A stretch of DNA of 64,000 bases from Polycyclovorans algicola TG408 (GTDB lineage: Bacteria; Pseudomonadota; Gammaproteobacteria; Nevskiales; Nevskiaceae). Where the stretch lies: contig NZ_JOMH01000001.1 of NCBI RefSeq assembly GCF_000711245.1, positions 2,722,830 through 2,786,829 on the forward strand, in the 5' to 3' direction. Of the stretch, positions 17,105 to 25,278 are shown one piece after another; within the stretch, counting starts at the first letter, position 1; each line of letters begins with the position of its first letter. The position numbers were made by a program, and so were the translations under genes. The notes beneath the pieces are model-generated. The model did not search any database, was not told the origin of the DNA, and saw only the letters and a list, made by a program, of their open reading frames with translations.

Positions 17105-17526
17105 GCGACGTGCGCATCCCTGCCTCGTTGCGCCGCCGGCTCGGCGCCACCGTCTACGACGGCCTGCTGCTGGTGGCGCTGTGGATGTCCACCACCCTGG
17201 TCACGGTGGTGGTCAGCGACGCCCTGGGTCTGCCGCGACCGCCCGAGCTTTTGCGAGCGCTGCTGATGCTGGTGGCCTTCGCCTTCTTCGGCTGGAGCTG
17301 GACCCACGGCGGCCAGACCCTGGGCGGCCGCGCCTGGAAGCTGCGTGTCGAAACGCCTGACGGCAATCTCATCAACTGGCCCACCGCGATGCTGCGCTTC
17401 GTGGCCGGCATCACCTGGATTCCGCTCGGCATCATCTGGAGCTTCAGCTCGGAAGACCGTCGCGCACTGCACGACGTTATTGCCGGCACCCGCGTGGTCA
17501 AGGCGCTGGACGAGAAAGCGCCCTGA
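17101..17526 (+). CDS. RDD family membrane protein
   Basis: The product is 141 residues. It opens with PASLRRRLGATVYDGLLLVAL, where R and D residues of the first helix are typical of the RDD family. A second hydrophobic span (ALLMLVAFAFFGWSW) leads to GGQTLGGRAWKLRVE, the family's conserved loop. The third span is FVAGITWIPLGIIWSF, ending RRALHDVIAGTRVV. Function is not known; some members act in transport. The start overlaps the hydrolase stop (ATGA). It converges on lptG with a gap of 3 bp. Confidence 0.85.
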   Translation: MSDVRIPASLRRRLGATVYDGLLLVALWMSTTLVTVVVSDALGLPRPPELLRALLMLVAFAFFGWSWTHGGQTLGGRAWKLRVETPDGNLINWPTAMLRFVAGITWIPLGIIWSFSSEDRRALHDVIAGTRVVKALDEKAP

Positions 17527-17529
17527 GAC

Positions 17530-18600
17530 CTACCGCGCCCGGCGCAGCTTCCAGAACGCCGCGATCAGCAGCGCCACGCTGGGCAGCCCGGCGCCGACGA
17601 TGGCCGGCCAGCCGTACAGTTGGCCGATACTCAGCGAGACCTCGTTGATCACGAAAAAGGCGACGCCAATCAGCACGCCCAGAAACAACCGCTGCCCCAT
17701 GCCGCTGTCGCGCAGCGAACCAAACACGAAGGGCACCGCGAACAGGGTCATGGCAATCACGGTGAATGGCACCATCAGCTTGCGCCACAGCGAGCGTTCG
17801 GCGCGTACGGTGTCGAGGGCGTTGGCCTCTAGGTAACTCACCAGCCGCATCAAGCCGCGAATCGACGTGCTGTCGGCTTCCAGCAGCAGCAGTTGCAGGA
17901 CTTCGGGCGACAGCTCGCCGGCCCAGTCGGCCTCGTCCTCGCGAGCCACCTCGACGCGGTTGTCGAAGAACGTGGTACGGCTCACGTCAAACAGCCGCCA
18001 ACGTTGCCGTTCGGTGTCGTAACGCATCTCACCGATCTCGGACCACGCCCGTAGGCCGCCGGCGCGATCCAGCTCGAACAGCTCGGCCGGGCCCATCTCC
18101 ACCGGTGAGCGGATGTCGAGCACGTGCACCACGTCATCACCGACCCGCAGCCACGCAGGGCGTTGCACCTCGGCCGCGGCTTCGCCCATGCGTGCACTGG
18201 CCTTCAACCGTTCGGCACGGTCGGCGGACCACGGCGCGATGAAATCGCCCAGCGCGACGGCCATCACCGCGATGATCACCCCGGCCATCAGCGCGGAGCC
18301 GGAAAGCCGGAAAGTTGAGATGCCCGACGCGCGTAACGCGGTCAGCTCACTCTGCGACGCGAGCACGCCCATGCCGGCCATGGTGCCCAGCAGGGCGATC
18401 ACCGGCAACAGCGTGTACAGCGCGGTCGGCATCATCAGCACGGTGAATCCGGCCAGTTGCAGCAAGCCGAAGCCACCCTGCCCGGTGTCATCGACATCGC
18501 CAATGAAGCTGATGAAGCTGAACAGGGCGATCAGCACCAAGGCCACCAGACCGCTCATCAGCATGACGTGCCGGGCGATGTACCGGTCGAAGCGCTTCAC
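17530..18600 (-). CDS. lptG: LPS export ABC transporter permease LptG
   Basis: Inner-membrane permease of the LptB2FG complex that extracts lipopolysaccharide for export. The product is 356 residues in the YjgP/YjgQ family: three N-terminal spans (first starting near RHVMLMSGLVALVLIALFSF), a periplasmic beta-jellyroll (about 130-270), and three C-terminal spans. The GTG at 18600 overlaps the lptF stop (GTGA), so lptF and lptG are translationally coupled. Cytoplasmic LptB is not in this window. Confidence 0.95.
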   Translation of the reverse strand: MKRFDRYIARHVMLMSGLVALVLIALFSFISFIGDVDDTGQGGFGLLQLAGFTVLMMPTALYTLLPVIALLGTMAGMGVLASQSELTALRASGISTFRLSGSALMAGVIIAVMAVALGDFIAPWSADRAERLKASARMGEAAAEVQRPAWLRVGDDVVHVLDIRSPVEMGPAELFELDRAGGLRAWSEIGEMRYDTERQRWRLFDVSRTTFFDNRVEVAREDEADWAGELSPEVLQLLLLEADSTSIRGLMRLVSYLEANALDTVRAERSLWRKLMVPFTVIAMTLFAVPFVFGSLRDSGMGQRLFLGVLIGVAFFVINEVSLSIGQLYGWPAIVGAGLPSVALLIAAFWKLRRAR

Positions 18601-19676
18601 GTGCGCCACCCCGCCTGCTTGGCAATCAGCGCCAGCGCCATGGCCGCAAAAATGGCATGGACCCACCAGATGCCCAGTAGCGGCGGCAGCGTGCCCTTGG
18701 CGATCCAAACCTGTGCCAAGGTCATCGTCTGGCTGTACACCAGATACAGCACCACACCGACCACCATGCGGCTGTAGCGCCCGCTGCGGGGCCGCACGTG
18801 TGACAGCGGCACCGCCAGCAACGCCAGAATCATCACCGACATCGGCACGGCGATGCGAAACGCCCATTCGGCGCGGTCGGCCAGGGCGTCGGAATTCTGC
18901 AGCTCGGCGCTCGGCGCCAGCTTGCGTTTGTTGCTCAGCTCGGCAAACTCCGGCGGCGGCACGCGCACGCTGAGGCGGTCAAAACCGATCACGTCGAAGG
19001 CCGCCTCACCCGGCCGGCCCTCGTAACGGTGGCCTTTTTCGAGCGTCACCACGCGCTCGCCGGTTTGCGGGTCGGCGGCGCTGCCGCCGCTGTCCGACAC
19101 CACCACTGCAACGCGGCCGTCCGCGAGTCGCTGGACGGCAAAGAAGTTGCGAATTTGTGCGCCGTCGCTGCTAACCTGCCCGGTGTAGAGCGTTGCGTCC
19201 ACCGCACCGACATCGGTGAAGCGACCCGCCTCGAAGGGGTTGTAGCGGTTATTGCGTGCGGCATCGGCCACCAGACGATCAGCGGTGCGTCCGGCCCACG
19301 GCCCCAGCTCGAACGACAGCACCGCAGTCAACACGCATATGCCAGCGGCCAACAACATGACCGGCCGATACAAAGATGCCAGCGGCGCGCCGCAGGCCAG
19401 CAGCGCGGTGACCTCCTGATCGCGGTAAAGCCGCCCCAGCGCCATCATCACGGCCAGCAACAGCGAGATGGGCGTCAGCACAATCAGGTACTGCAGGCTG
19501 GAAAGCGCAGCCACCTGAAACAGCAGCTCCTCGGGCAATTGGCCGCTGGCGGCATCCCCCAAAAAACGGGCGAAACGGGTGGCGAGCATGATCGCCAGCA
19601 ACACGACCGTGACCGCGAGCCAGCTCTGGGTCACTTCACGCAGCAGATAGCGTTCGAACAGGCGTGCACGGGTCAT
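18597..19676 (-). CDS. lptF: LPS export ABC transporter permease LptF
   Basis: Partner permease to LptG in the LPS extraction complex. The product is 359 residues. The N-terminus LFERYLLREVTQSWLAVTVV is characteristic of LptF. Three spans come before a periplasmic domain (about 120-265), with SVMILALLAVPLSHVRPRSG in the C-terminal membrane half. The ATG at 19676 gives MTRARLFERYLLRE; upstream in-frame residues are not conserved. It is divergent from pepA across a 156-bp gap that probably holds both promoters (for example TACACT near 19773 toward pepA). The lptF/pepA divergence is found in E. coli too. Confidence 0.95.
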   Translation of the reverse strand: MTRARLFERYLLREVTQSWLAVTVVLLAIMLATRFARFLGDAASGQLPEELLFQVAALSSLQYLIVLTPISLLLAVMMALGRLYRDQEVTALLACGAPLASLYRPVMLLAAGICVLTAVLSFELGPWAGRTADRLVADAARNNRYNPFEAGRFTDVGAVDATLYTGQVSSDGAQIRNFFAVQRLADGRVAVVVSDSGGSAADPQTGERVVTLEKGHRYEGRPGEAAFDVIGFDRLSVRVPPPEFAELSNKRKLAPSAELQNSDALADRAEWAFRIAVPMSVMILALLAVPLSHVRPRSGRYSRMVVGVVLYLVYSQTMTLAQVWIAKGTLPPLLGIWWVHAIFAAMALALIAKQAGWRT

Positions 19677-19832
19677 CGACAAATTATGCCCGGGTGGCGA
19701 CCGCAGCCGCTGTGATCTGATCGACGCCATCACGGAACCCGTGTTACCAGCGCACTGCAGATCGACTGCTTACACTGGTGCCATGCGCGCAATCTGCCGC
19801 CATCCACACGCCTTTTTAGGACCCTTCAGCAC

Positions 19833-21326
19833 ATGGACTATCGCCACGCCGCCGCCACTGACGCTCTCAAAACCGACTGCCGGGTGCTCCCCTTGCCCGA
19901 GGGCGAAGCGGCCTCGGCCGCGCTCGCCGAGCTGCCGGAAAGCGTGCGCACGCCCGTTGAGCAGGCGCGCAAACGCGGCGACTTCAGCGGCAAGCTGGGC
20001 AGCACCCTGCTGCTGATCCCGACAGACGGCGGCGACCTGGCCGCACGCCTCCTACTGGTCGGCACCGGCAAGGACGCGCTGAATGACAAGGCCTTGAAAA
20101 AAGTGCTGGGCGCGGTCTTCAGCGGCCTGAAGCTCACCGCCGCGGCCGATGCCGTGCTCGATCTGCGCCACCTGCCCGGCGCCCATTCGGCCCGGCAACT
20201 CGCCGAGCGCGTGGTGCGCCTCGGTGAGGAGGCGCTTTACCGCATGGACCGCTGCAAGGGCGAGGCGGCGCAGGCCAAAATCATCCCCGCCACGCTGGCC
20301 AAACTGACGCTGAGCGGCGCGCCAGAAGATGCCGCCGCCATTGAGCAGGGCATTGCCCAAGGCTGCGCCACGGCAGCGGGCATCACGCTCGCCAAAGACC
20401 TGTCCAACCTGCCGGGCAACATTTGCACGCCGACTTACCTTGCCTCGGTGGCGCAGCAGCTCGCCGCCGAGTTGCCCATCGTCACGCGCATCCTTGAGCA
20501 ATCCGACATGGAAGCGCTGGGCATGGGCGCACTGCTGTCGGTGGCCAAGGGCTCACGCCAGCCGCCCAAGTTCATCATCATGGAATACCGCAACGGACCG
20601 GAGGGTGCCAAGCCCGTCGTGCTGGTCGGCAAGGGCCTGACCTTTGATGCCGGCGGGATCTCCATCAAACCGTCAGCGAAAATGGACGAGATGAAATTCG
20701 ACATGTGTGGCGGTGCCACCGTGTTTGGCGCCATGAAGGCCGCAGCGTTGCTCAAGCTGCCGATCAACCTGGTGGCGCTGATCCCGTCGTCCGAAAATCT
20801 GCCGGACGGGGCTGCCAACAAACCCGGTGACATTGTCACCTCCATGGCCGGCATCACCATCGAAGTGCTCAACACCGACGCCGAAGGACGTCTGATTCTC
20901 TGCGACGCGCTGACCTATGCCGAGAAATTTCACGACCCCGAGGTGTGCATCGACTTCGCCACCCTGACCGGTGCCTGCGTCGTGGCGCTCGGCCATCCTG
21001 CCAGCGGCCTGTTCAGCAATGACGACATGCTGGCCGACAGCCTGCTCAAGGCGGGCACCGACACCGCCGACCGCGCCTGGCGTCTGCCCATGTGGGAGGA
21101 ATATGACGACCAGTTGTTCAGCGACTTCGCCGACATTCCCAACATTGCCACCCGGGGTGCAGGCGAAGCGGGTGCCATCATCGGCGCGGTGTTTCTGCAG
21201 CGTTTTGCCAAGAACATGCGTTGGGCACACATGGACATCGCCGCCTCGTCGTGGGTCGGCAAAAGGGCCACCGGGCGGCCCGTGGCCCTGGTCACCCAGT
21301 TTCTGGTCGATCAGGCTGCAAAATGA
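19833..21326 (+). CDS. pepA: Leucyl aminopeptidase PepA
   Basis: Hexameric dizinc M17 aminopeptidase; in E. coli it is also a DNA-binding accessory factor. The product is 497 residues. The N-terminal regulatory domain (about 1-175) is followed by the catalytic domain. The latter has VGKGLTFDAGGISIKPS (metal-binding Lys and Asp), KFDMCGGATVFGAM and the M17 signature VLNTDAEGRLILCDAL. It is divergent from lptF and coupled by ATGA to holC, the usual gammaproteobacterial order pepA-holC. Confidence 0.96.
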   Translation: MDYRHAAATDALKTDCRVLPLPEGEAASAALAELPESVRTPVEQARKRGDFSGKLGSTLLLIPTDGGDLAARLLLVGTGKDALNDKALKKVLGAVFSGLKLTAAADAVLDLRHLPGAHSARQLAERVVRLGEEALYRMDRCKGEAAQAKIIPATLAKLTLSGAPEDAAAIEQGIAQGCATAAGITLAKDLSNLPGNICTPTYLASVAQQLAAELPIVTRILEQSDMEALGMGALLSVAKGSRQPPKFIIMEYRNGPEGAKPVVLVGKGLTFDAGGISIKPSAKMDEMKFDMCGGATVFGAMKAAALLKLPINLVALIPSSENLPDGAANKPGDIVTSMAGITIEVLNTDAEGRLILCDALTYAEKFHDPEVCIDFATLTGACVVALGHPASGLFSNDDMLADSLLKAGTDTADRAWRLPMWEEYDDQLFSDFADIPNIATRGAGEAGAIIGAVFLQRFAKNMRWAHMDIAASSWVGKRATGRPVALVTQFLVDQAAK

Positions 21327-21754
21327 CGCGGGTCGATTTCTACATTCTCGGCGCCACCGTGACCGACCCGGTCTCCACCGTCTGCAAACTCTGCGACAAG
21401 GCCGCCGCGCAAGGCCACAAAATCTATGTGCGGGCCGCGCCCGACCGTCAGGCCGCGCTGGACGGCGCGCTGTGGAGCACGCGCCAAGGGAGTTTCGTCG
21501 CCCACGAGAACTGGACCGGGCAAGCCATCGACGCCCCGCAGCCCGCCGTCTTGCTGGGTGACATCGAGCCCCCAGACACCCACCTCGATGTGCTGGTCAA
21601 CCTAGGCGATGACATTCCAGCCTGGTTCGGTCGCTTTGAGCGCGTCCTCGAAATCGTGTCGGGTAACGAGGCCGAACGCGCCGTCAGTCGGGCGCGCTTC
21701 AAGACCTATCGCGACAAGGGTTTCCCACTGCAGACCCACGACCTTGGCACCTGA
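21323..21754 (+). CDS. holC: DNA polymerase III subunit chi
   Basis: Clamp-loader accessory subunit that contacts single-strand-binding protein. The product is 143 residues. Family pattern is MTRVDFYIL, then CKLCDKAAAQGHKIYVRA, LDGALWSTRQGSFVAHE and LVNLGDDIPAWFGRFERVLEIV. It overlaps pepA by 4 bp. In many relatives valS follows holC directly; here valS is about 3.5 kb away, so the pepA-holC-valS cluster has been opened by the intervening genes. Confidence 0.94.
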   Translation: MTRVDFYILGATVTDPVSTVCKLCDKAAAQGHKIYVRAAPDRQAALDGALWSTRQGSFVAHENWTGQAIDAPQPAVLLGDIEPPDTHLDVLVNLGDDIPAWFGRFERVLEIVSGNEAERAVSRARFKTYRDKGFPLQTHDLGT

Positions 21755-21779
21755 CTGACAAGTCCTTAGCCTCAACGTA

Positions 21780-21811
21780 AAACGGGTGCTGGCGGCTGCC
21801 AGCACCCGTTT
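21780..21811. terminator. Hairpin between holC and the GlsB-like gene (bidirectional terminator)
   Basis: A perfect 14-bp stem (AAACGGGTGCTGGC with GCCAGCACCCGTTT, loop GGCT) sits between two convergent genes. Stem ends provide short A/T runs on both sides. It probably terminates both transcripts. Confidence 0.75.
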
Positions 21812-21831
21812 GGTCGCCGCGTTACATCGGG

Positions 21832-22083
21832 TCAGGCTTTGCGCAGCAAGCGGTAGAGCACCAGCAGCAACACGGCGCCGCCGGTGGCGACCAGCACGCC
21901 TTGCAGAGTGAAGCCGTTGAAGCTGGCAATGCCGAGTTGCGTGCCCACCCAGCCGCCGACGAACGCGCCCCCGATGCCCAGCAGGATGGTGATGATGAAC
22001 CCGCCCGGGTCGCGACCCGGCATCAGCACCTTGGCCAGCAAGCCCGCAATCAGCCCCAACACGATCCACGACAGAATGCCCAT
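21832..22083 (-). CDS. GlsB/YeaQ/YmgE family membrane protein
   Basis: The product is 83 residues, nearly all membrane. It starts MGILSWIVLGLIAGLLAKVL, has the family PGRDPGGFIITILLGIGGA turn, and ends with LVLYRLLRKA. The family (transglycosylase-associated proteins) is stress-linked but has no proven activity. AAGGAG lies just upstream of the ATG. A hairpin (22107-22125, GGTCACC / GGTGACC) lies in its 5' region, followed on the coding strand by A residues rather than T. It is therefore more likely an operator or leader structure than a terminator. Confidence 0.88.
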   Translation of the reverse strand: MGILSWIVLGLIAGLLAKVLMPGRDPGGFIITILLGIGGAFVGGWVGTQLGIASFNGFTLQGVLVATGGAVLLLVLYRLLRKA

Positions 22084-22188
22084 GGGTGTTCTCCTTAGCC
22101 TTTTTTGGTCACCGGTTTGGTGACCGACGGCACATTAGCCGAATCCCGTGAATCGTCGCTGATCGCGACGCTCGGTTACTTTACGAAA

Positions 22189-22590
22189 ATGTCCTTACGC
22201 AAGAGTCTTCGCATGCGCGCCTCGTTGACCCTGATGCCCGCCTTGATGGCGGCCCTGCTGGCAAGCGGCTGCGCCAGCCGCGACGCGCGCCCCGAGGGCC
22301 CCAGCGAGCAGGGCATTGCCTCGTACTACAGCGACCGTTACCACGGCCGCAAAACCGCAAGCGGCGAGACCCTGGACCAACAGGCGCTCACCGCTGCGCA
22401 CCGCAGCCTGCCCTTTGGCACCCGCGTGCATGTCGAACACCTCGAAAACGGCCGCACGGTGACCGTGCGCATCAACGACCGCGGGCCGTTTGTCAAAGGC
22501 CGGGTGATCGACCTGTCGCGGCGCGGTGCCGAGGCGCTCGACATGATTGACAGCGGTCTTGCTCCGGTGCGGGTCTCACCGCTGGATTAG
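22189..22590 (+). CDS. RlpA-like lipoprotein (double-psi beta-barrel)
   Basis: The product is about 133 residues. The N-terminus is positively charged, followed by a hydrophobic core and the lipobox LLASGC (Cys28). The DPBB domain has [19 protein letters not shown] and [20 protein letters not shown], matching the RlpA family of septal-ring lytic transglycosylases, which act on denuded glycan. It is shorter than E. coli RlpA because it has no SPOR domain, so septal targeting is doubtful. Start choice is between ATGs at 22189 and 22213; both keep the lipobox. Confidence 0.85.
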   Translation: MSLRKSLRMRASLTLMPALMAALLASGCASRDARPEGPSEQGIASYYSDRYHGRKTASGETLDQQALTAAHRSLPFGTRVHVEHLENGRTVTVRINDRGPFVKGRVIDLSRRGAEALDMIDSGLAPVRVSPLD

Positions 22591-22607
22591 AGACGCGACG
22601 GGCGCGG

Positions 22608-23168
22608 TTACGACGTCGACGCGCTGGCCAGCGCCTTGACAACCACCGCGAGCTCGACATGGTCGAGTGCTTCATCCAGTGCCATGGGGCCCAGCGCCGG
22701 CCGGGCCGGATCGTTCAGATAGTGCGTCAAATGGCCAGCCATCACATGGCCGAGCCTCGCCGCCTTGCCAATCCAGGCCTCGCCCGCAGGCACATCCACG
22801 CCAACGCCCAAACCCGCGATCCGGCAGCGCCCGAGCCAGAGCATCGCCTCGGGGCAATGCCCACGCGCCGACATTTCAAGCCACGGCTGCGCTTCGGGGA
22901 ACAGGTCCTGCTCCATGAACAGCAATGCCAATTCACATTGCGCCTGCGGCTCGCCCCGGTCGACCGCCATGATCAGCTCGTGATCGTCCGCCTCGATAAC
23001 CACGCTGAGCAGCGGCAGAACATCATCCAGTGAAACACGCGTGCCCCCCCCCCCCCCCGCATTGCGTCCGCCACGCGCACGCAGCCCTTTCAGCGCAATG
23101 CGGCGCCACAAGGTGCGCTTGCTCAAGCCGGTCAGCAGCGCAGCCGTGGAGAGGGAGATGTAGCGCAT
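22608..23168 (-). CDS. HTH and Sel1-like protein with internal poly-G tract
   Basis: The product is 186 residues. The first 50 (MRYISLSTAALLTGLSKRTLWRRIALKG) look like a MerR- or excisionase-type DNA-binding helix-turn-helix. From about 60 on are Sel1/TPR-like helices (GEPQAQCELALLFMEQDLF, CPEAMLWLGRCRIAGLG, WIGKAARLGHVMAGHLTHYL). Residues 38-42 are five glycines encoded by a run of 15 G. Gain or loss of one base would break the frame; one alternative frame stops at 23023, about 20 bp past the run. It is divergent from the type IV pilin gene 550 bp away. Function is unknown; a phase-variable regulator is an inference. Confidence 0.7.
   Translation of the reverse strand: MRYISLSTAALLTGLSKRTLWRRIALKGLRARGGRNAGGGGGTRVSLDDVLPLLSVVIEADDHELIMAVDRGEPQAQCELALLFMEQDLFPEAQPWLEMSARGHCPEAMLWLGRCRIAGLGVGVDVPAGEAWIGKAARLGHVMAGHLTHYLNDPARPALGPMALDEALDHVELAVVVKALASASTS
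23044..23058 (-). repeat. Homopolymeric tract of 15 G (coding strand)
   Basis: Fifteen consecutive C on the plus strand lie inside the HTH-Sel1 gene between its DNA-binding and Sel1-like parts. Such runs slip during replication and are a hallmark of phase-variable loci. The present length keeps the gene in frame. Read-length error in the assembly is possible. Confidence 0.85.
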
Positions 23169-23341
23169 CAATCGGAGCCTGAAATCGGATTGGGCGTGAA
23201 CGGGCAACGACACCCATCAACGGTCGCCACATATAGCACGGCGCGGCAACGCGCCACCGGCCATCGGGCGGGTGAGCCCAGGTTGATGCCATGGGCAACA
23301 GCCCGGCGCCACGAATCAAACCGCCTCTTGGTCCGTGCGTC

Positions 23342-23449
23342 ATGCCGGACCTGAACCGGCATCCATGACCGGGTGATGCCGCGCCTCACGAGCGCGCCGC
23401 CGATTGCGGGTATGGCATTCGTGTTCTGGATACCGGCGTGCGCCGGTAT
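23342..23449. repeat. REP-like pair of intergenic palindromes
   Basis: Two short hairpins lie in the gap before the pilin gene: ATGCCGG/CCGGCAT at 23342-23362 and ATACCGGC/GCCGGTAT at 23430-23449. The second is set in TTCTGGATACCGGCGTGCGC. The layout resembles dispersed intergenic repeats common in high-GC Proteobacteria. There is no reading frame with coding character in 23214-23715. Confidence 0.6.
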
Positions 23450-23557
23450 GACAGCTTGGGCTGCGCATGCGGCACCGGCTGGAATCATGCCGACCCGGTC
23501 AAGCGAAAAAGGCCCTTTTGGCGGCCCGCCGCTGTCTCGCGTGTCTCAACTGACCGG

Positions 23558-23604
23558 GACAAACCCGCCGCGATCAAGACAAACCCGAATTGACGATGAC
23601 AAAC
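23558..23604 (+). promoter_or_regulatory. Three 20-bp-phased GACAAAC repeats, probable activator (PilR) sites
   Basis: GACAAAC occurs at 23558, 23578 and 23598, exactly 20 bp apart (about two helical turns). The sites lie about 60-110 bp upstream of the predicted sigma54 transcription start for the pilin gene. The reverse complement reads GTTTGTC, containing a TGTC core like that described for PilR sites in Pseudomonas. Position and phasing fit an enhancer-binding protein array. Confidence 0.65.
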
Positions 23605-23638
23605 GTCGCGCTTCTTCGCTCATCATGCAGTTAAAACT

Positions 23639-23655
23639 TTGGCATCACCCATGCG
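23639..23655 (+). promoter_or_regulatory. Sigma54 (-24/-12) promoter of the pilin gene
   Basis: TTGGCATCACCCATGCG has the invariant GG at 23641-23642 and GC at 23653-23654, 12 bp apart, as in TGGCAC-N5-TTGC. The start of transcription would be near 23666, leaving a leader of about 50 nt with GGAG at 23703-23706 before the ATG at 23716. Confidence 0.75.
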
Positions 23656-23715
23656 TTAACCATTCCAGATGCCGGGATCGCCCTTGCATCCACCAACCCA
23701 TCTGGAGACTTCACC

Positions 23716-24195
23716 ATGCAGAACGTACAAAAGGGTTTCACCCTCATCGAACTGATGATTGTGGTGGCCATCATCGGCATTTTGGCGGCGATTGCCATTC
23801 CGGCTTATCAGGATTACATCGCTCGGTCACAGGTGTCTGAAGGCGTTGTAACCGCCGGCGCGATACGGACAGGCATTGAGGACTTTGCTCAAGCTCAGGG
23901 AGCTTTCCCTGACACAGGGGTTTACGACGCTGCAGACCCAGGCAAGTACTTCGCGACCGCAGTGCATGACGAATCTGGCGTTATCACCTTCACGATGGCC
24001 GCTGTCGCACCGACGTCCGCTGCGGTGCGCAGTGCTGCATTCACATTTACCCCGTCCTGCAACGCCGACGGCGACACCATCACGGGTTGGGTCTGCGCGG
24101 CGGTTGACGAAGAGGACACAAAATATCTCCCGTCTGGATGTCAGGGCACTGTCGTCGCTTGTGGCGCAATCGCTGACGGTGGTGACGGCACGTAA
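23716..24195 (+). CDS. pilA: Type IVa major pilin
   Basis: Structural subunit of the type IV pilus. The product is 159 residues. A 7-residue leader (MQNVQKG) is cut by prepilin peptidase before [18 protein letters not shown]; Glu5 of the mature protein is present. The alpha1 helix is followed by a variable globular domain with Cys pairs at 115/127 and 142/149, the latter near the C-terminus. It has its own sigma54 promoter and a terminator, so it is monocistronic. No assembly genes lie nearby. A minor pilin is possible, but the strong, regulated promoter favours a major pilin. Confidence 0.93.
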   Translation: MQNVQKGFTLIELMIVVAIIGILAAIAIPAYQDYIARSQVSEGVVTAGAIRTGIEDFAQAQGAFPDTGVYDAADPGKYFATAVHDESGVITFTMAAVAPTSAAVRSAAFTFTPSCNADGDTITGWVCAAVDEEDTKYLPSGCQGTVVACGAIADGGDGT

Positions 24196-24251
24196 GGGAG
24201 TAAGTTGATAGAGCGGTTTGACTACAGACTTTTGCATCTGCCGCAACCCAA

Positions 24252-24278
24252 AGCCCGCCCTCACCGGCGGGCTTTTTT
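24252..24278 (+). terminator. Rho-independent terminator after pilin gene
   Basis: The 8-bp stem AGCCCGCC / GGCGGGCT (24252-24259 with 24266-24273) is followed by TTTTTT at 24273-24278, about 55 bp after the pilin stop. Confidence 0.9.
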
Positions 24279-24413
24279 CTTGGCGGGTACATTGGCGAAC
24301 GCCTCGCGGCACGCTCGCCCACTGCGACGGGGCAGTGGGCAACCCTCAACCTGGCCGGGCGAAAACGGCTCACCCCTCCGGAGATTTGCGGTGCCCCACT
24401 TGAAGGCCTGCCG

Positions 24414-25175
24414 TTGAAACGCACCGCCCTGTTCGTGCTGATCAGCAGCGCGCTGGGGTATGCCGCCGTGTGTGCGTTGTTGTTTGTGGCCCAGTCGTCG
24501 TTGATTTACCACCCGCGCGCCGCGACAGCGGGCGCCAACACCGCCATGACCCTGCCGGTGGACGGCGCGACGCTGCGCGTCAGCCATCGCCCGAAACCGG
24601 GGAACCGGGCGCTGATTTACCTGGGTGGCAATGCCGAGGATGTTTCGGCCAGTCTGGCCGGATTTTCGCGGGCGTTCCCCGATCATGCGCTGTACCTGAT
24701 GCATTACCGGGGCTATGGCGGCAGCACCGGTCAGCCGTCTGAAGCGGCGCTGTTTGCCGATGCGCTGGCGCTTTACGACCGGGTGAAAACCACGCACACG
24801 CACATCACCGTGGTGGGTCGCAGTCTGGGCAGTGGTGTGGCCGTGTATCTGGCCAGCCAGCGCCCGGTCAGCCGACTGACGCTGATCACGCCTTACGACA
24901 GCATCGCCAATGTGGCAGCGCAGCGGCTGCGAATCATTCCGGTGCAGTGGCTCATGTTCGACAAATATGAGTCGTGGCGTTACGCCCCAAACGTGACGGC
25001 AGCCACACGCGTTTTGCTGGCCGAGGCCGACGAAGTCATCCCGCGCGTGCGCAGTGACGCGCTGATGCGGTACTTCCAGCCTGGTGTCGCAACCCTATAC
25101 GTCATTCCAGGCACTGGTCACAACTCCATCAGCCAGCATCCCGATTATTTGACCTTGCTGCGGTCAGACCCATAA
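24414..25175 (+). CDS. Membrane-anchored alpha/beta hydrolase (BEM46/ABHD-like)
   Basis: The product is 253 residues. An N-terminal span (ALFVLISSALGYAAVCALLF) is followed by a hydrolase fold with LYLMHYRGYGGSTG, the nucleophile elbow VVGRSLGSG, an acid residue in LLAEADEVIP, and the final catalytic His in PGTGHNSIS. The order matches the BEM46 family of serine hydrolases. The only start that retains the membrane span is TTG at 24414; the next ATG would remove it. It stands alone between the pilin gene and valS. The substrate is unknown. Confidence 0.82.
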   Translation: MKRTALFVLISSALGYAAVCALLFVAQSSLIYHPRAATAGANTAMTLPVDGATLRVSHRPKPGNRALIYLGGNAEDVSASLAGFSRAFPDHALYLMHYRGYGGSTGQPSEAALFADALALYDRVKTTHTHITVVGRSLGSGVAVYLASQRPVSRLTLITPYDSIANVAAQRLRIIPVQWLMFDKYESWRYAPNVTAATRVLLAEADEVIPRVRSDALMRYFQPGVATLYVIPGTGHNSISQHPDYLTLLRSDP

Positions 25176-25278
25176 AGAAGCCTGCACAACGTCGCGGCGA
25201 ACGGGGACGAACGCGTAAACTTCGCGACCTCCTTTCACCTGCGCGTACCTGCCGGTTCGCGTTGAAAACCCGGTCGCC

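Noticed and set aside
22107-22125. Hairpin before the GlsB-like gene as a terminator
   Set aside because: The T-run is on the wrong side for the plus strand, and the minus strand has A residues after the stem; an operator or leader structure fits better.
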